64,000 nucleotides of DNA from Fonsecaea monophora. Lineage: Eukaryota > Ascomycota > Eurotiomycetes > Chaetothyriales > Herpotrichiellaceae. The stretch spans positions 186,001-250,000 of the forward strand of contig NW_019173952.1 in the NCBI RefSeq assembly GCF_001642475.1, given 5' to 3'. Under the pieces are notes generated by a model. It saw only the letters and a list, made by a program, of their open reading frames with translations. It was not told where the DNA came from and did not search any database. Numbering within the stretch: position 1 is the first letter of the stretch; every line of letters begins with the position of its first letter. A program made the translations under genes and the position numbers. Below, in pieces: positions 1-10,988 of this stretch.

Positions 1-3000
1 GCTGCCATGTCCCAGTGATACCACGAGGCGCTGAGCTGGAGCAGACAGTACCAGCCACTATGAGACTGGGCCGATTGTGTGGACCTTTCTAAACGGCGAC
101 TGACACAAAGGGCGTAGTCGCCACCCGGCTGGACGTCGACCAAGTTGAGGACATGTCATTTCAACAGTGCAATGGTTGTTACACCTTCCCGTCCTTGTGT
201 ACCTGGCGATGGGAAGAAGTTCCTCCACCACACAGGATGCAGGCCAAAGCAACATCAACAGGGCACATCTCGGGGCTGTCATCGCCCAGCTGGTAGACTC
301 TTGTCCCTCCATTCAGCTGGCCGGGTCTTTTGTTCATTTCTCGAGAGGCCAATCAACGGGCCTCAAACGGCAGAAGTGAGGTCTGATTTGCAGCATTAAC
401 CATGACCTTCTGAGAGTTTCACCTGTTTCGGCAAGCGACAGGTCAAGACCTGCGGAATTCTAATTACGCTTATCTCTTGAGGAAATCAGGAGGGACCGAC
501 ATCAGACAGGCCGTCCCACCCATTGGCTTGAATCTATTTGCTCATCGACAATCTCTACGGAGTACTTAGGGCGGGATCGATATCTGTGTGCGTGTGCGCA
601 CGCAACAAGCTGGTTCTTGGCTTTGAGGAATGCAGCGCGTATGCGTGCGAGTCATGGCTTCTGACTGGATGGGCATTTGGCGGTGAACAACTCTGCAGAG
701 CGGCCCAATGTGAAGCGACGGATGGCACTCACGCATTTTGACGTGCGGCCAATATGCACACAGATCGAAAAGGATTTTCGAAGCAGAGTAAAGAAATGGT
801 TGCCTTTTGAGATACAGATCCGGACCTGGATCTCGCTTTAGCGCTGCCACGTGGTTCCACTTCAGAGAGAAAGAATGCGCATTTAACAACGTCTGCGCGG
901 CGCGTGACGGACTTTGTGTCCAACGTTGTGGACAGTTCAATGGAGCTCCTTGCGCCTCCTTCTATTTGAACCGGCAAAGGGTATGACAGGTGGCGATCTG
1001 GTCGGGACAGGAGGGGAGGCAATGCTGGTCAATTCATTTGTTCTCTGCTGTCTATCAGTCTCTGACTTTCTCTGGGCAATTCCAAGGTGTACCGGGAGTC
1101 TATCCTCTTGAGGCTGAGAGCAGTTTCACAAATGCTGGCTATACCTGGGCCCATATCTCATGACTGCTGTTGCTGGACAACCTACAGCCTTGCACCGATC
1201 GTTTCGTGTCTCTCAAACTGTGAGGCAGCAAGAGACACGCCGCTCTGGAAGAATCATCACTTTGGCAGGGAAGCCGATGATTTGGCACCCCCTTACCAGA
1301 CAAAAACAAGTGGTGATCAGTATTGGTACGTTCTACTCTGACCGCTTGGGCATTTTGAGATCTGCCTCAGATGTGGCCTTGTGGACGGACGAGCAAGGCC
1401 ATCCCTGGATCTACACGCCTTTATCCTTGCGCATTCCTGAAACATGAGTTGATCACTCGTCTCGGACCCCCTGGCGGCCCTGTTTGTTTGCCCCCTTTTG
1501 AAACTGCTCAGCCACGAGACCCATCAGCAAGCCAACTACACCGTCCTGAACGCATGTCAAACACGAGAATCACTTCCTCGTATACCTACCCGCGGATGCC
1601 ATGGTCCATTGGGGATTCCCCTTGCGTCAACAAATCTCAACAGGCCTCCCCTTTTTCAATGGTTACGTCTTGGAATCTCCGCACTCAGGCTTTGGGGGTA
1701 AGGTCGTGATGTTCGTCCTGTGTAACCACGCTAGACTCGAAGGAGACCACAATTTGATCTGCCGCTGGGGGTTGGCTGGCGATCACTGTGCTTCACTCTG
1801 GGGTTTGCCACAAGTCAAATTTTGAATGATGTTGAAGTGATGGATCGATACGGGAGGAGGATTGGTAGGCACTTACCGACGAGTGATGTGATGTGATGCA
1901 AACTGCGATAGGGCGAGTATGCCGGCGGTATTGAAATGCCACAGTGAGGCAGGCAGGCTGTGTCCCCTTGTCCTGGCCAGGGATGAGGCTGTTGTCACAT
2001 TATATGCGAGCCAGGGCGTTTTTCATCCATCCTCTGGCTAGGGGGCCTTCTGTATGCATAGTACTTTATCAGACGCGGGCTCTTTTTATAGAATATAGAA
2101 CATTACGAGGTGATGGTATATATCTAGTGTGTTACAGGAGAAGCAAGGGGGAACAGCAGGTTGGGCCACGGCATTTCATCACTAACCGCACCCCTCTCTC
2201 TCTCTTCATCCTGGGAGATGTTCAGCCTTGCTTTAGCGAAGGATGGTTCGAAGGTTGATTGTAGCTCATCGCCGCCCGAGGAATCTGAGGAACGAGTATG
2301 CTTTCACTTCAACGGCCATTGAACCGACCACCTGGTCGTCGGTGGTGGTGGCAGACACATGACTGGAGATGCCATGCTCACCTGCAACCAACAACGCGGA
2401 CTCTGGTATTTTGGATCTTCGCTGAAGTGAATTCGAGGCGTACGGTCAAGTCGTTCATGAGCCAGCCATCCGTCCCATTGTCGGTACTTCGTGTTGTCTA
2501 TGCTTTTTTGTCTGATAGGTCGTATCCCTCCACACTGGCGCCTTGGTCGCGTTTCCATTGGGACTTCCTTCGGCCTCTTGCGACACTGCTTTCTACTCAA
2601 ACGTACAGGTCGTTGAGAAGTTGCCTTTGGTACAGACTCAAGGAACATTGGATCCCTGTCCAAAACGACGGGAGGTAGAGCTGTGTAGCCTCACACGGGC
2701 CAATCAGTCACGTTTGGCCGGAAGAATTCAAGAAATACTCGGCGTTTCATGGCTACGACTATCAAATGACGCTGTTTCACATTATTTGATGGATTTACAA
2801 GACAAAGGTTCGTCCACCATTTCCGTCAGATACCTGCTATTCTCGTACCGCATAAGCCAGTACCCAAAAGCGATGGCTGCATTACACTGACTGACCCTGG
2901 GCTCGCTGGCTTGCATGTTGGAGACGGGGAACGGGTTGGGAGGTGCAGGAATCAACTAGATCTGAAGCGCGATCGGGTCGAGATTCTGGGCTGGACTGGA

Positions 3001-4192
3001 CTGGACTGAAAGCACACGGGATGCAACGATGAGCTGAACATGCCTCAGTATGCAAATTAGCTAGGCTACGAGCGTGTGTCACAGATTCTGACAGTCCATT
3101 TCCTCAGCAGAGAGACATCCGTCGGCTCGCCGCATCTCATGGTACAAGACACGCGGCAGACCGCAGAGTCAAAGTAAGCTGTCTGGCCTCGACGGTATAT
3201 CGCCAATCGCTAGCCGACAGCCAGCAGCTTGCAGTCATACCTTGCAAGACCGACCACCGGCACACTTGTCTGTGCTACGCACACTCACACACCCGTGCAC
3301 ACATTTACGTCGAGCAGACGTGGAAATACCACGACACAAAGAAAAGGACGTTGATGTCTCACTAGCAGGCAGACAGGCAGGCAGACGGGCGTGGTTTATA
3401 ATACGTTCAAACCTGTCCCGAAGAAGAAAATTGTACACACGCAAGAAATCATGCATGTAAGCGCACCTGTCCTGGACAAGTCCTGAACAGGACGAGGTGT
3501 GTACCCGGTGTGTGTCGACTACGAAGTTCAAGGTAGTAGTAGTAGTAGGTAGCAGGGAGAGGTTATCCCAGCTCTACACAGGAATTCCACGAATTCCGTC
3601 GAGTTGATTGTATTTTCGTATCATTTCAAGTTTTCGGTGTCATTTCAAGTCGTCAATTATCTAGCACTGTCCCAGCTCATCCTATCCCATCCCAAACCAG
3701 TCCAACCCATCACATTATTGAAAGGACAATGAGAAAATAACGAGCAGCAAAAAAACAAGAGGCCGTTCCACCGTGTGTTCCCTCGTGTGTGTGTGTATTC
3801 GTGTCAAGTTTCAAGTAGCTTTCCTACCCATTTCATCTCATGGCGAGTTAAAAAACTTTCTTTTTTCTGATTACTTTTGTGGACTGGCTGTTGTTGCCAC
3901 TGTTGCGACGTGTGGTGCTGGGGTATGCTTTTGTGATTTGTGATTTGTGACTTGTTATTGTCGTCGTCGCCGCGGCCGCCCACGCCTGTACTTGTTTGTA
4001 CACAAGGCCAGGCCGCGCTTGATTGTAGAAACCGGCAACAGTCCAGATTAGAAGTAGGGCGCGCCCGCGCCCTTGGCCGCCCCTCCAACACTGACTTTTT
4101 CGCATCCAAAGGCCTCACCCTCTGAAAGAGCCTCACGTCTCCGTGATCTTGATGGTCGATCATCTGAATCACCCTCACACGACACGCAGGAC
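1..4192. other. Gene-poor stretch, no recognisable gene
   Basis: No open frame here gives a protein I recognise; all are short and overlap in several frames without codon structure. I see only low-complexity DNA: a CTGGA pentamer run near 2991-3008, an AGGC/AGAC run near 3363-3385, a GTA run near 3533-3549, and a GT run near 3785-3796. The right part is downstream of the minus-strand gene that ends at 4193. A gene with many tiny exons or a non-coding RNA could be missed by eye. Confidence 0.5.
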
Positions 4193-5232
4193 CTATAACA
4201 TGTCGTCTTTCAAGTCACCGTCGATGCTCCCCTCTAGGCCATCACCCGCGCCCGCACCGGCACCACCACTGCCGCCGCCACCGCCGAGCTCTCTAACCTC
4301 GGCGGTTTCCCAGCAGAGACTGGTCAGGTCGAGCACCCAGCGCTGATACTGCTCCTCGAGGAATTCAATGGTCAGGGGCTTTGGCCAGGACTTGAAGGTC
4401 GCGTCTGACGCGGGGTCCTTGAGCATCTTGTCGTACTTTTTGAAGGAGACGCGGTGGTGCGAAATGTTCTGCCAGCTGTCGTCCATGTCGATGTGGAGTT
4501 GGGAGCCTGAGAAGAGCTCGAACCTGGGTTATCGATGATAGTTAGACGGAGATTGCATCACAATACAGTAAATGGTCTGCGTCAGATGTCCGAGTCGCGT
4601 GCACGCAAATCCCAACGTGCCGACAGAGTTTCGGCTCCTCTCAAAAGGAAATTCCAATCACTTACCCAATGTAGACGCCGTTGGCGCTGCCAAGACTGAT
4701 GATCTTCGCCCCCGGTGAAGTCTTGACCAAGTGGTAAATCTCACAGTAGGGAATCAAATCCTGATGCGTCGGATATTGTGGGAAGAAGGGGAATTTGAGC
4801 TGTTTACCGCCCCGAAAAAAAAAATTGGGAAGCACAAAGTCAGTTGATTGTCACTATTTCTCGCCGAGATTTAGAGTAACTCACGAAATGGAGGTCTCGA
4901 GACTTGTTCTCGTCGTACTTGATGTCCCAAAAGTGTCGCAACACGATCTGGTCGGTGCGCGAGAGATTGCCGATGGCGCTGTGCGGCAGGGCCGTCATCT
5001 GGTAGTTGGTCGGGGGGCGATTCGCAAAGTCGAAGCTCGAGCTGGTCTTTGCCGACACGGGTCTCGAGTCGTGCAGAGAGCCCGCCGTGCCGTTTGGCAT
5101 CATGGGTGCGTGTGAGAGAGGAGGCGTGTACGAGGTGGGAGGTGCTGATTGATGGGACGTCGAGGCTGAGGGTTGTGAATTGTGGACAGACCCGGATCGA
5201 GAAAAGCGCCGCATACTGATGAACGGGGACAT
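4193..5232 (-). CDS. Conserved-looking fungal protein of unknown function, 3 exons
   Basis: I do not recognise the family. Three exons (5232-4885, 4799-4666, 4523-4193) join in frame through GTGAGT and GTAAGT donors to give about 270 residues. The N-terminal ~85 residues are Ser/Pro-rich and low in complexity. The middle is compact and looks folded, with LSRTDQIVLRHFWD, a LKFPFFPQYP segment and a hydrophobic block containing KIISLGSANGVYIGFEL. A charged helical part containing SFKKYDKMLKDP and WVLDLTSLCWETAEV follows. The tail is a Gly/Ala-rich run. No signal peptide or membrane segment is seen. The exon joins and the non-repetitive core make it a real gene; the function is open. Confidence 0.75.
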
Positions 5233-6455
5233 AGTATTACCTAAGAGAGGTGAAGAGGAAGAAGAATGAAAACGGCGAGGCGAGAATAAGTTTTAATTGT
5301 ACGCGGTGACCGTTAGGGCCAAACGAATACGATAGTAGGAGAGTAGACAATTAAAAAAACCCGGTGGCGCGCACGCTTATTGTCGACGACAAGACGTTTG
5401 GATGTTGGATAAGTGGATTGGGTTGGGGGAGAATGGGAAAAAAGATGGTGGCAGGCCTTTCACCGTTTTGCCCATTCGGGGGTGGAGCCGGAAAGATGGC
5501 GCTAGCCTCTATTTATATGGAGACGGCTAGACCACACTCAGTAAGGCGCCGGATAGGGAACAACTTTAAAAACTGGCAAAGTCCGATGGGCGACAAACGT
5601 TGGAAACAACTTCCCAACCTCCAACCTCCTCAGGGGCTCCTTCCCGCCGTTGTACGTTGATGAGAGGCACTCCATCTCAAAAGTCCTCAACTCAGCCAAG
5701 GTTGGCCAAGCCTGGTTTGTGAAAGCTGGCTGCCTCCCCCTTTATGTTTATGTCAAAAGCTGGCGAGTCCGGTCCCAGGGAGGCTGAAGCCGAGCGGCAG
5801 CTAAGGCAGCTTGCCAGGAGCTCCGAAGCCTTGGCTGCAAGCCTACAAGGTAGAGGGAGAAAGGGCAATCTGCCGTGTGGCGAGCGACGCCTCTGGAAAG
5901 ACATGTAGGTAGATAGCGAACCGCTCCTCATTACCCGGTACGAGGTACTTATATGTTCGTCGAATGTCCTCGGCCAAGTTCCAAGGCCGGAAGAATCCTG
6001 AGGCGTCGGAGTTGCCTTGGGGGCCGGAACGAATTCGTCCCATTCGCCTATTTCCAGTCTAACCAGATCAGGATAATTTCCAAGTGCGGCCAACTTGATA
6101 TATCCATCCACGAGGCTTCGGCCTCACTCTAGCCCGGTCGACCCTCTGGATGATCCCAAACACGAACCATTCGAAGACTTTGCCGATCAGAACATTCCAT
6201 GCTCACAGAAAGGCCCATACTAAGGCATTATTTTGGTAAACAATCTCATCTTCCAGGAGAACTTGATCTTGGTCTTGAGCAAAAATCAGGCAGCAGTTTT
6301 TTGGGGAACGATGCTTTACTCTATGGCGAGAAGGTACTTATACCTCGCGATAGTCGACTTCTCTGGCTGTTCGCAAGAGACAAAACACTCATCAGCAAAG
6401 CAATAACCTTGACAACGACAAGCCAAGTCGAAATTCTCTTGTTTGCCAACCCACA
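5233..6455. other. Divergent intergenic region
   Basis: This lies between the minus-strand gene starting at 5232 and the plus-strand gene starting at 6456, so it should hold both promoters. A short AT-rich motif, TATTTATATGG, occurs near 5510. One CCTCGG hexamer lies near 5970. An unbroken 139-codon minus-strand frame (5692-6111) shows no family features and is not called. Confidence 0.4.
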
Positions 6456-7196
6456 ATGACTTCCACGACACCAAATAAAACCCTCTTCCGCGTGGGTGTC
6501 CTTCTGCTACCATCGGTCCAATTTCTCGATGCTTCAGCCATTGACCTCTTCGGAATGATCACCCCTGAATACCTCCAGGCATGCGGCCTACCGGAAGCAC
6601 TCGTCGACATGGGCGTTCCAGTCGAAATCCATTACATCAGTGCGACAGGGGCAGGCACTTACATGGCCTTGACGGCCTCGGCCACGCTTCCTGTGACGGA
6701 CTCTCTGTCGTCGCCAGCTGTGCAGCCGGGCCAACTCGATGCTCTCCTCATCCCGGGTCCAGACCCACGCACGGTTCCGGGTGAAGATGTCTTGGCTTTC
6801 CTTCGCGCGCACAAAGCAGCCGACAAGACCGACATCCTGATCATCTGCACGGGGAGTTTTCCAGCCGGGTTCGCAGGGCTTTTCGACGGCAAGACAGTCA
6901 CTGGTCCGAGAGCCCTATTGGGGAAGCTGAAGGAGGTATTCCCTGCGGGGAACTTTGTGGCGCGGAGATGGGAGAGAGATGGAAGAATTTGGTCGTCCGG
7001 TAGGCGTCTGCTGTCCTCGAGGCACTCCTCCTTCCCATTTATAAAGCGCATCTGCTTACTTTTTTTCTTTTTTCCAGGTGCCATCACAAACGGTCTTGAT
7101 CTCACTGCGGCCTATCTGCACGACAAATTCCAGAAGGAGCTTGCAGATCTTGTCTGCGGCATGGCCGAAGTAGGCGACCGCGGTCAAGATTACTAG
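6456..7196 (+). CDS. DJ-1/PfpI family protein (class I glutamine amidotransferase-like)
   Basis: Two exons (6456-6999, 7078-7196) flank a 78-nt intron with a GTAGGC donor and a TTTTCCAG acceptor. The intron length is a multiple of three and it has no stop, so the gene also reads through; the spliced product is about 220 residues. The fold markers are LFRVGVLLLPSVQFLDA at the start, LDALLIPGPDP in the middle, and the nucleophile elbow ILIICTGSF with Cys131. The end, GAITNGLDLTAAYL, is typical of ThiJ/PfpI-like proteins related to isocyanide hydratase and AraC-type regulator domains. No signal peptide is seen, so it is probably cytosolic. The substrate cannot be told from sequence. Confidence 0.88.
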   Translation: MTSTTPNKTLFRVGVLLLPSVQFLDASAIDLFGMITPEYLQACGLPEALVDMGVPVEIHYISATGAGTYMALTASATLPVTDSLSSPAVQPGQLDALLIPGPDPRTVPGEDVLAFLRAHKAADKTDILIICTGSFPAGFAGLFDGKTVTGPRALLGKLKEVFPAGNFVARRWERDGRIWSSGRRLLSSRHSSFPFIKRICLLFFFFPGAITNGLDLTAAYLHDKFQKELADLVCGMAEVGDRGQDY

Positions 7197-7574
7197 TAGT
7201 GTCAGAGTGAGCAACAACACCTTTAGTGGAATTCGTTGTGTTTCCGGATCGTGCGTGCATGGGTAAAAGGTAGCAAGAGGGGAAAAAAGGCATAGCAAGC
7301 GACAGAGTCAGTCAGAAGAGAATATTAGAAAAAATCCAAGTCAATATTCAGGGCCTATAGTGAGCTTGTTCAGGTGGCTGTCTTGTGCGGTAGATTCCCG
7401 GTGTGGCTTGCGTTCCAGAGGGAGAGTCGGCCATGAGAGAGCTCGTCGCCTCCACTCCTGCTGTGCTAATTTCTCTCCATGCAATGCAATGCACGCACGC
7501 GCACCGACCCCATCATCTGCTTGGCCTGCTCCCCTGCTCTTGTCCAACCAAGGTGTGGTCCCGTCCATGCATGC
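7197..7574. other. Intergenic region, convergent 3' ends
   Basis: This separates the plus-strand DJ-1/PfpI gene from the possible minus-strand gene at 7575-8237. It likely holds their 3' UTRs. I see no repeat or RNA gene. Confidence 0.4.
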
Positions 7575-8237
7575 TCACCACAGCATCTGTACTCTTGAAG
7601 CCTCGATCCTGGCTCTGTCCACCTGAGCCCGGTCCACGCCGTGCTGGTTGACCATGTGGTTCACCACGCACCCGACCCTCTGCGAAACATATTGGCACGC
7701 GTAGCAGCTGTATCGGTATGGTGCTGGTCTCTGCACCAGTGACTGTGTCGGTGGTAGCGGCTGCGCGTGATTGTCTTGGATCGCGGCCTGGTGAGTTCCC
7801 GCTGTTGGTGCATGCGGCTGGGGCGCTGACGGAGTGCCAGGAAGGAGAGGCGCAGAAGGGCGAATGAATGTACCAGTGCCACTACCGGTGGAAGGGTGAG
7901 GTTGAGGCTGAAGGGGAAGGGGAGGTTGGCTGCTTCTGTGCAGCGCTGGATTCGTTGTCGTCCTCGTTGTCGTTCTCAGTGGGACTGCTGCTCCTGGCGC
8001 CGATGTTGCTGCCGCTCCCGCTCCCGCTCCAGCTCTTGCTCCCCACGCCGGCGTCGGCAGCGAAGGCCGCGGCTGTTGCTGTACGGTCATGTTGACTTGC
8101 TGAGGACGCCGAACCCCTGCTGGGTAGTAGACGATTTCCACACCTGGAACCACTTCCCTTGCCGTCAAGTGGAAGGTGGTCAGGATCTGTGCTACCTCGA
8201 GCTCACGCTCCGTGTTCTCTCTGAGTCGTCTTTCCAT
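7575..8237 (-). CDS. Hypothetical protein with a C-terminal C2H2-like zinc-finger motif
   Basis: An open frame of 220 codons starts at an ATG at 8237. The first ~45 residues are charged and helix-like (MERRLRENTERELEVAQIL). The middle is a long Pro/Thr/Ala/Gln-rich linker. Near the C-terminus the spacing C-x2-C-x12-H-x4-H, within YSCYACQYVSQRVG and VVNHMVNQHG, resembles a C2H2 zinc finger, followed by a basic helix. I do not recognise the family. The gene may have upstream exons on the minus strand within 8240-9250, where splice-like signals recur, but I could not join them in frame. Low-complexity composition makes a chance frame possible. Confidence 0.4.
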   Translation of the reverse strand: MERRLRENTERELEVAQILTTFHLTAREVVPGVEIVYYPAGVRRPQQVNMTVQQQPRPSLPTPAWGARAGAGAGAAATSAPGAAVPLRTTTRTTTNPALHRSSQPPLPLQPQPHPSTGSGTGTFIRPSAPLLPGTPSAPQPHAPTAGTHQAAIQDNHAQPLPPTQSLVQRPAPYRYSCYACQYVSQRVGCVVNHMVNQHGVDRAQVDRARIEASRVQMLW

Positions 8238-8665
8238 GCTCGCTCGTGTCGTGTGCCGAGGGAGATACTGCGGAGGGCTGTTGCTTTTGTCGTTGGCGCC
8301 TTGCTCGCACTGGCAGAAAGGGAAGAGAGAGAGAGAGGCAGTGGGAGAGAGGAAGTTGGATGGAAGACCAAGGTTGAAACCAAGTGATGGTTTCTTCGTG
8401 ATGGGACATTGTGTGAATCAATGTCACCAAGCAAAGTCTCCAGTCCAAGTTGCTCTTCACTGTCGACATTCACACAGAGCGCGACATTGCCTTGACCGCG
8501 ACGGAGCTAGCAACCGCGCCTGGCTGCGCCTGTATATCTAGGACAGAGTCAGCGAGCATATTCGTGAGCAAGACCGCTGAGGCTCTCGCTGGAACACATA
8601 CCCGAGCTGCATCCTGGTCCAGCATTCTTTGTCAGAGGCAGTAGTGCGAAAGGACCGAATGCAAC

Positions 8666-9250
8666 AGGCGGAGTATGTCCTCCACAGCAGTCCTGGGGAG
8701 TGGTCAGTCGAGCATCTTAACTGAGGTGATAGGATCTGTACTGACCGAGTTCCTCACGTGGGCAGGCCACCACAGGGTGGGAATATAAAGAGGTGACGAT
8801 TCAAGGCTGGCTCGACAGGAAGGAGTATGCTCTACTCAACGCCAGGACTGCGGAATCGTCAGTTTCATTTCCATCTTGAAGCAATTGATCCAGGCACTTA
8901 CAGAGCCAGACACTTGAATCGCCCACCTCGCGGCCGGGACGGTATAAAGAGGCAACAATTCACGATGTTTGCCACTAGGAGGCGGAGTACGTCCACTCAA
9001 CGCCAGCTCTGTTGAACAACTCAGTAAGGTCGCTTTGTCCCTGGCAGGTGATGGTGATGTCAAAACTTACAGTAACAAACACTCTGAACCGTCCACCCCG
9101 GCCGCAATATAAAGAGGCCCCAATTCAGAGCGGCCCCGCCTGAAGACGGAGAGGACTCGACGTCGTTCCTGTGTAACGGCGGTCAGCAAAGGTCCGCGAC
9201 TTTGGGCTTTTTGCCAGCAAGGATACAAACTCACACCGACCGGAACTCGA
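8666..9250. repeat. Diverged tandem array, period about 152-164 bp
   Basis: Units begin near 8666, 8818, 8977 and 9141; the last is partial. Each starts with a variant of AGGCGGAGTAYGTCC and then CGCCAG or similar. The first three carry ATATAAAGAGG or GTATAAAGAGG followed by a CAATTCA-like stretch (8782, 8942, 9106). On the minus strand each unit has a donor-like GTAAGT/GTCAGT/GTGAGT and an acceptor-like CAG about 50-60 nt downstream, so the units look like repeated exon-intron pairs. The exon-like parts do not share an open frame (one copy is closed in all three frames), so protein coding is doubtful. A trace of a further unit may lie near 8600-8665. Confidence 0.6.
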
Positions 9251-10360
9251 CTTGGTCACCATTAATTTTTATATATAATAGTAGTCGCAAACAGCACAGG
9301 ACCCTTGGGTTGCTTGAGGCACCGCGCACCATTTGGTGGCTTCCGCGTTAAGACTCGAGCCAGACAGAGCGAGCGCAGGCCCCTTTGATTGTCGATTCTG
9401 GATGGGCGGCGACAGGATCTGCCTTGCTGGAAATCGGTGCCGTGCTCCATGCTTCTCGCTGCAGGTACCCGTCCTGGGTCCGCACGGTGCCACAGGACGG
9501 GTTACATCACCACACTGTGCAGGCGCAACGATGGTGTCTCGCTGCGCCGACCAGTACAGGAGTCGTGGCGGATTCATATGCAAGCAGGACGTTGCCTCTT
9601 GACAAGCACAGCGAGCCGCCGTTCGGGGAGGAGCAGCACTGCCGCAACCTGAGAGGGAATCAGCGGCTGTCATTGTGACAAACCAGAGGGAGACAAACCC
9701 GGCGCCATGGGTGGTCGTGCGCCCAAAGATAATGTGTATATATACACCCTGGAGGATGGGCTAGAGGTGTATCAGGACGTTGTGTCAATCCACTTGGTCG
9801 ATCGAAGTGAGTCGGGTCCTGAGAAGAGGGATAGGTCTGTCCTTGAGTGAACTTGAAAGGCTTCTTATTTGGGGTCCTGGAGAAGACTGGATGGTCAGCA
9901 AAATCAGCAGACCGGAGTGTCAAGGTCGACACAACACTTGCAGGCAAACACTCTTGCCACGGACCAACATACAGAGCTTGAGGCGGAACCGTTGACATGG
10001 GCTCCTGCATTCCGAGGTCTCTGGCCTCAAATCGGTCCAAGCAAGGAACAAATCACATCTTGCAGGTGCAGGAGTGCATGCCAATCGTGGTGGGTCTGTC
10101 TTTGTCCCGATATATCAAGACAAAGACCGTGAATGGATTGTCATGCACAAAGACGGAAGCTGTTGCTGTGAGACTTGTTGTGAATAAGAGCTGGAAGCCT
10201 CAGGTCCAGGGACTGTCATTGCTGTGCTTGGGAGGATGGTGTGTGTCCTGAATGTCTGCACAAGACTGACATCCCATTGTCTAGGTATGGACAGGCACAA
10301 GGGTCTTATGGATGCTCATGTTGAGCACCATCTTGACAATGACCATGATCATGCAGATGT

Positions 10361-10420
<60 letters not shown>
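10361..10420. repeat. (TGA)20 trinucleotide microsatellite
   Basis: Sixty bases of uninterrupted TGA/GAT/ATG repeat. It gives poly-Asp or poly-Met in two plus-strand frames, which are not real genes. The length probably varies between strains. Confidence 0.97.
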
Positions 10421-10988
10421 CCAGGAAAGAAAGTTTGATTTGTCGAGCAGACTCACAGATATTTATACCCCTCTGGGGGGAGAAACAAGGCAGGAAGGCC
10501 GAGCGAGTATTAACGGATTCATGTCACCAACGTTCGTCCCATCTCCAGATTTATGTGTCTCCTTGGCACGAAAACCGATGTATCCGAAGTCGTATCACCA
10601 ATTCCAGCGTTAATTCTGTGACAAGGCTGTGAACAACACGGGGTTGACCATCACTAGCACCTCTACCCGTGGGGTGGAGTGGGGCGGAAAAATAAAAACC
10701 CGGGCGAAAAGGCTCGGCAAGGCTCGGCGAGACTCGGCGCCGAGAACAAGTGTTGTCACGGAGTGATTCACTGTCAATGTTGTTATTATGGATTTTGGTT
10801 GGGGAGTCACAAGGTTTTGTGTCTTCACTGCTGCTATGGACTCACAGCGGCCTCTTGAGTCACTGTCGTTGCCGTCACTCACAGTACCCTTCATGTTTGT
10901 GGTGGCGACGCGACCCCTCCCTCTCCCCCCAAGTTCATAACTTTGTTAGAGGCTTGAGCCGACGACAAGATATCCACGCTTCCTCGCC

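Larger units (their letters stand above)
8238..10988. other. Intergenic region with tandem array and microsatellite
   Basis: No convincing protein gene is found over 2.7 kb. It holds a purine-rich GA run near 8322-8352, a diverged ~160-bp tandem array (8666-9250) and a pure TGA microsatellite (10361-10420), each listed separately. The right end carries GGCTCGGC-type short repeats near 10710-10742 and probably the 3' UTR of the dioxygenase gene. Confidence 0.4.

Noticed and set aside
5692..6111. Minus-strand frame of 139 codons
   Set aside because: The first part looks slightly protein-like but has no recognised motif and no splice partner; it lies in a divergent promoter region.
8780..9117. 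Repeated TATAAAGAGG as real TATA boxes
   Set aside because: They recur because the whole ~160-bp unit is repeated and are not followed by plausible genes on the plus strand.
10224..10632. Open frames with long poly-Asp or poly-Met
   Set aside because: They are created by the TGA microsatellite and have no protein-like sequence on either side.
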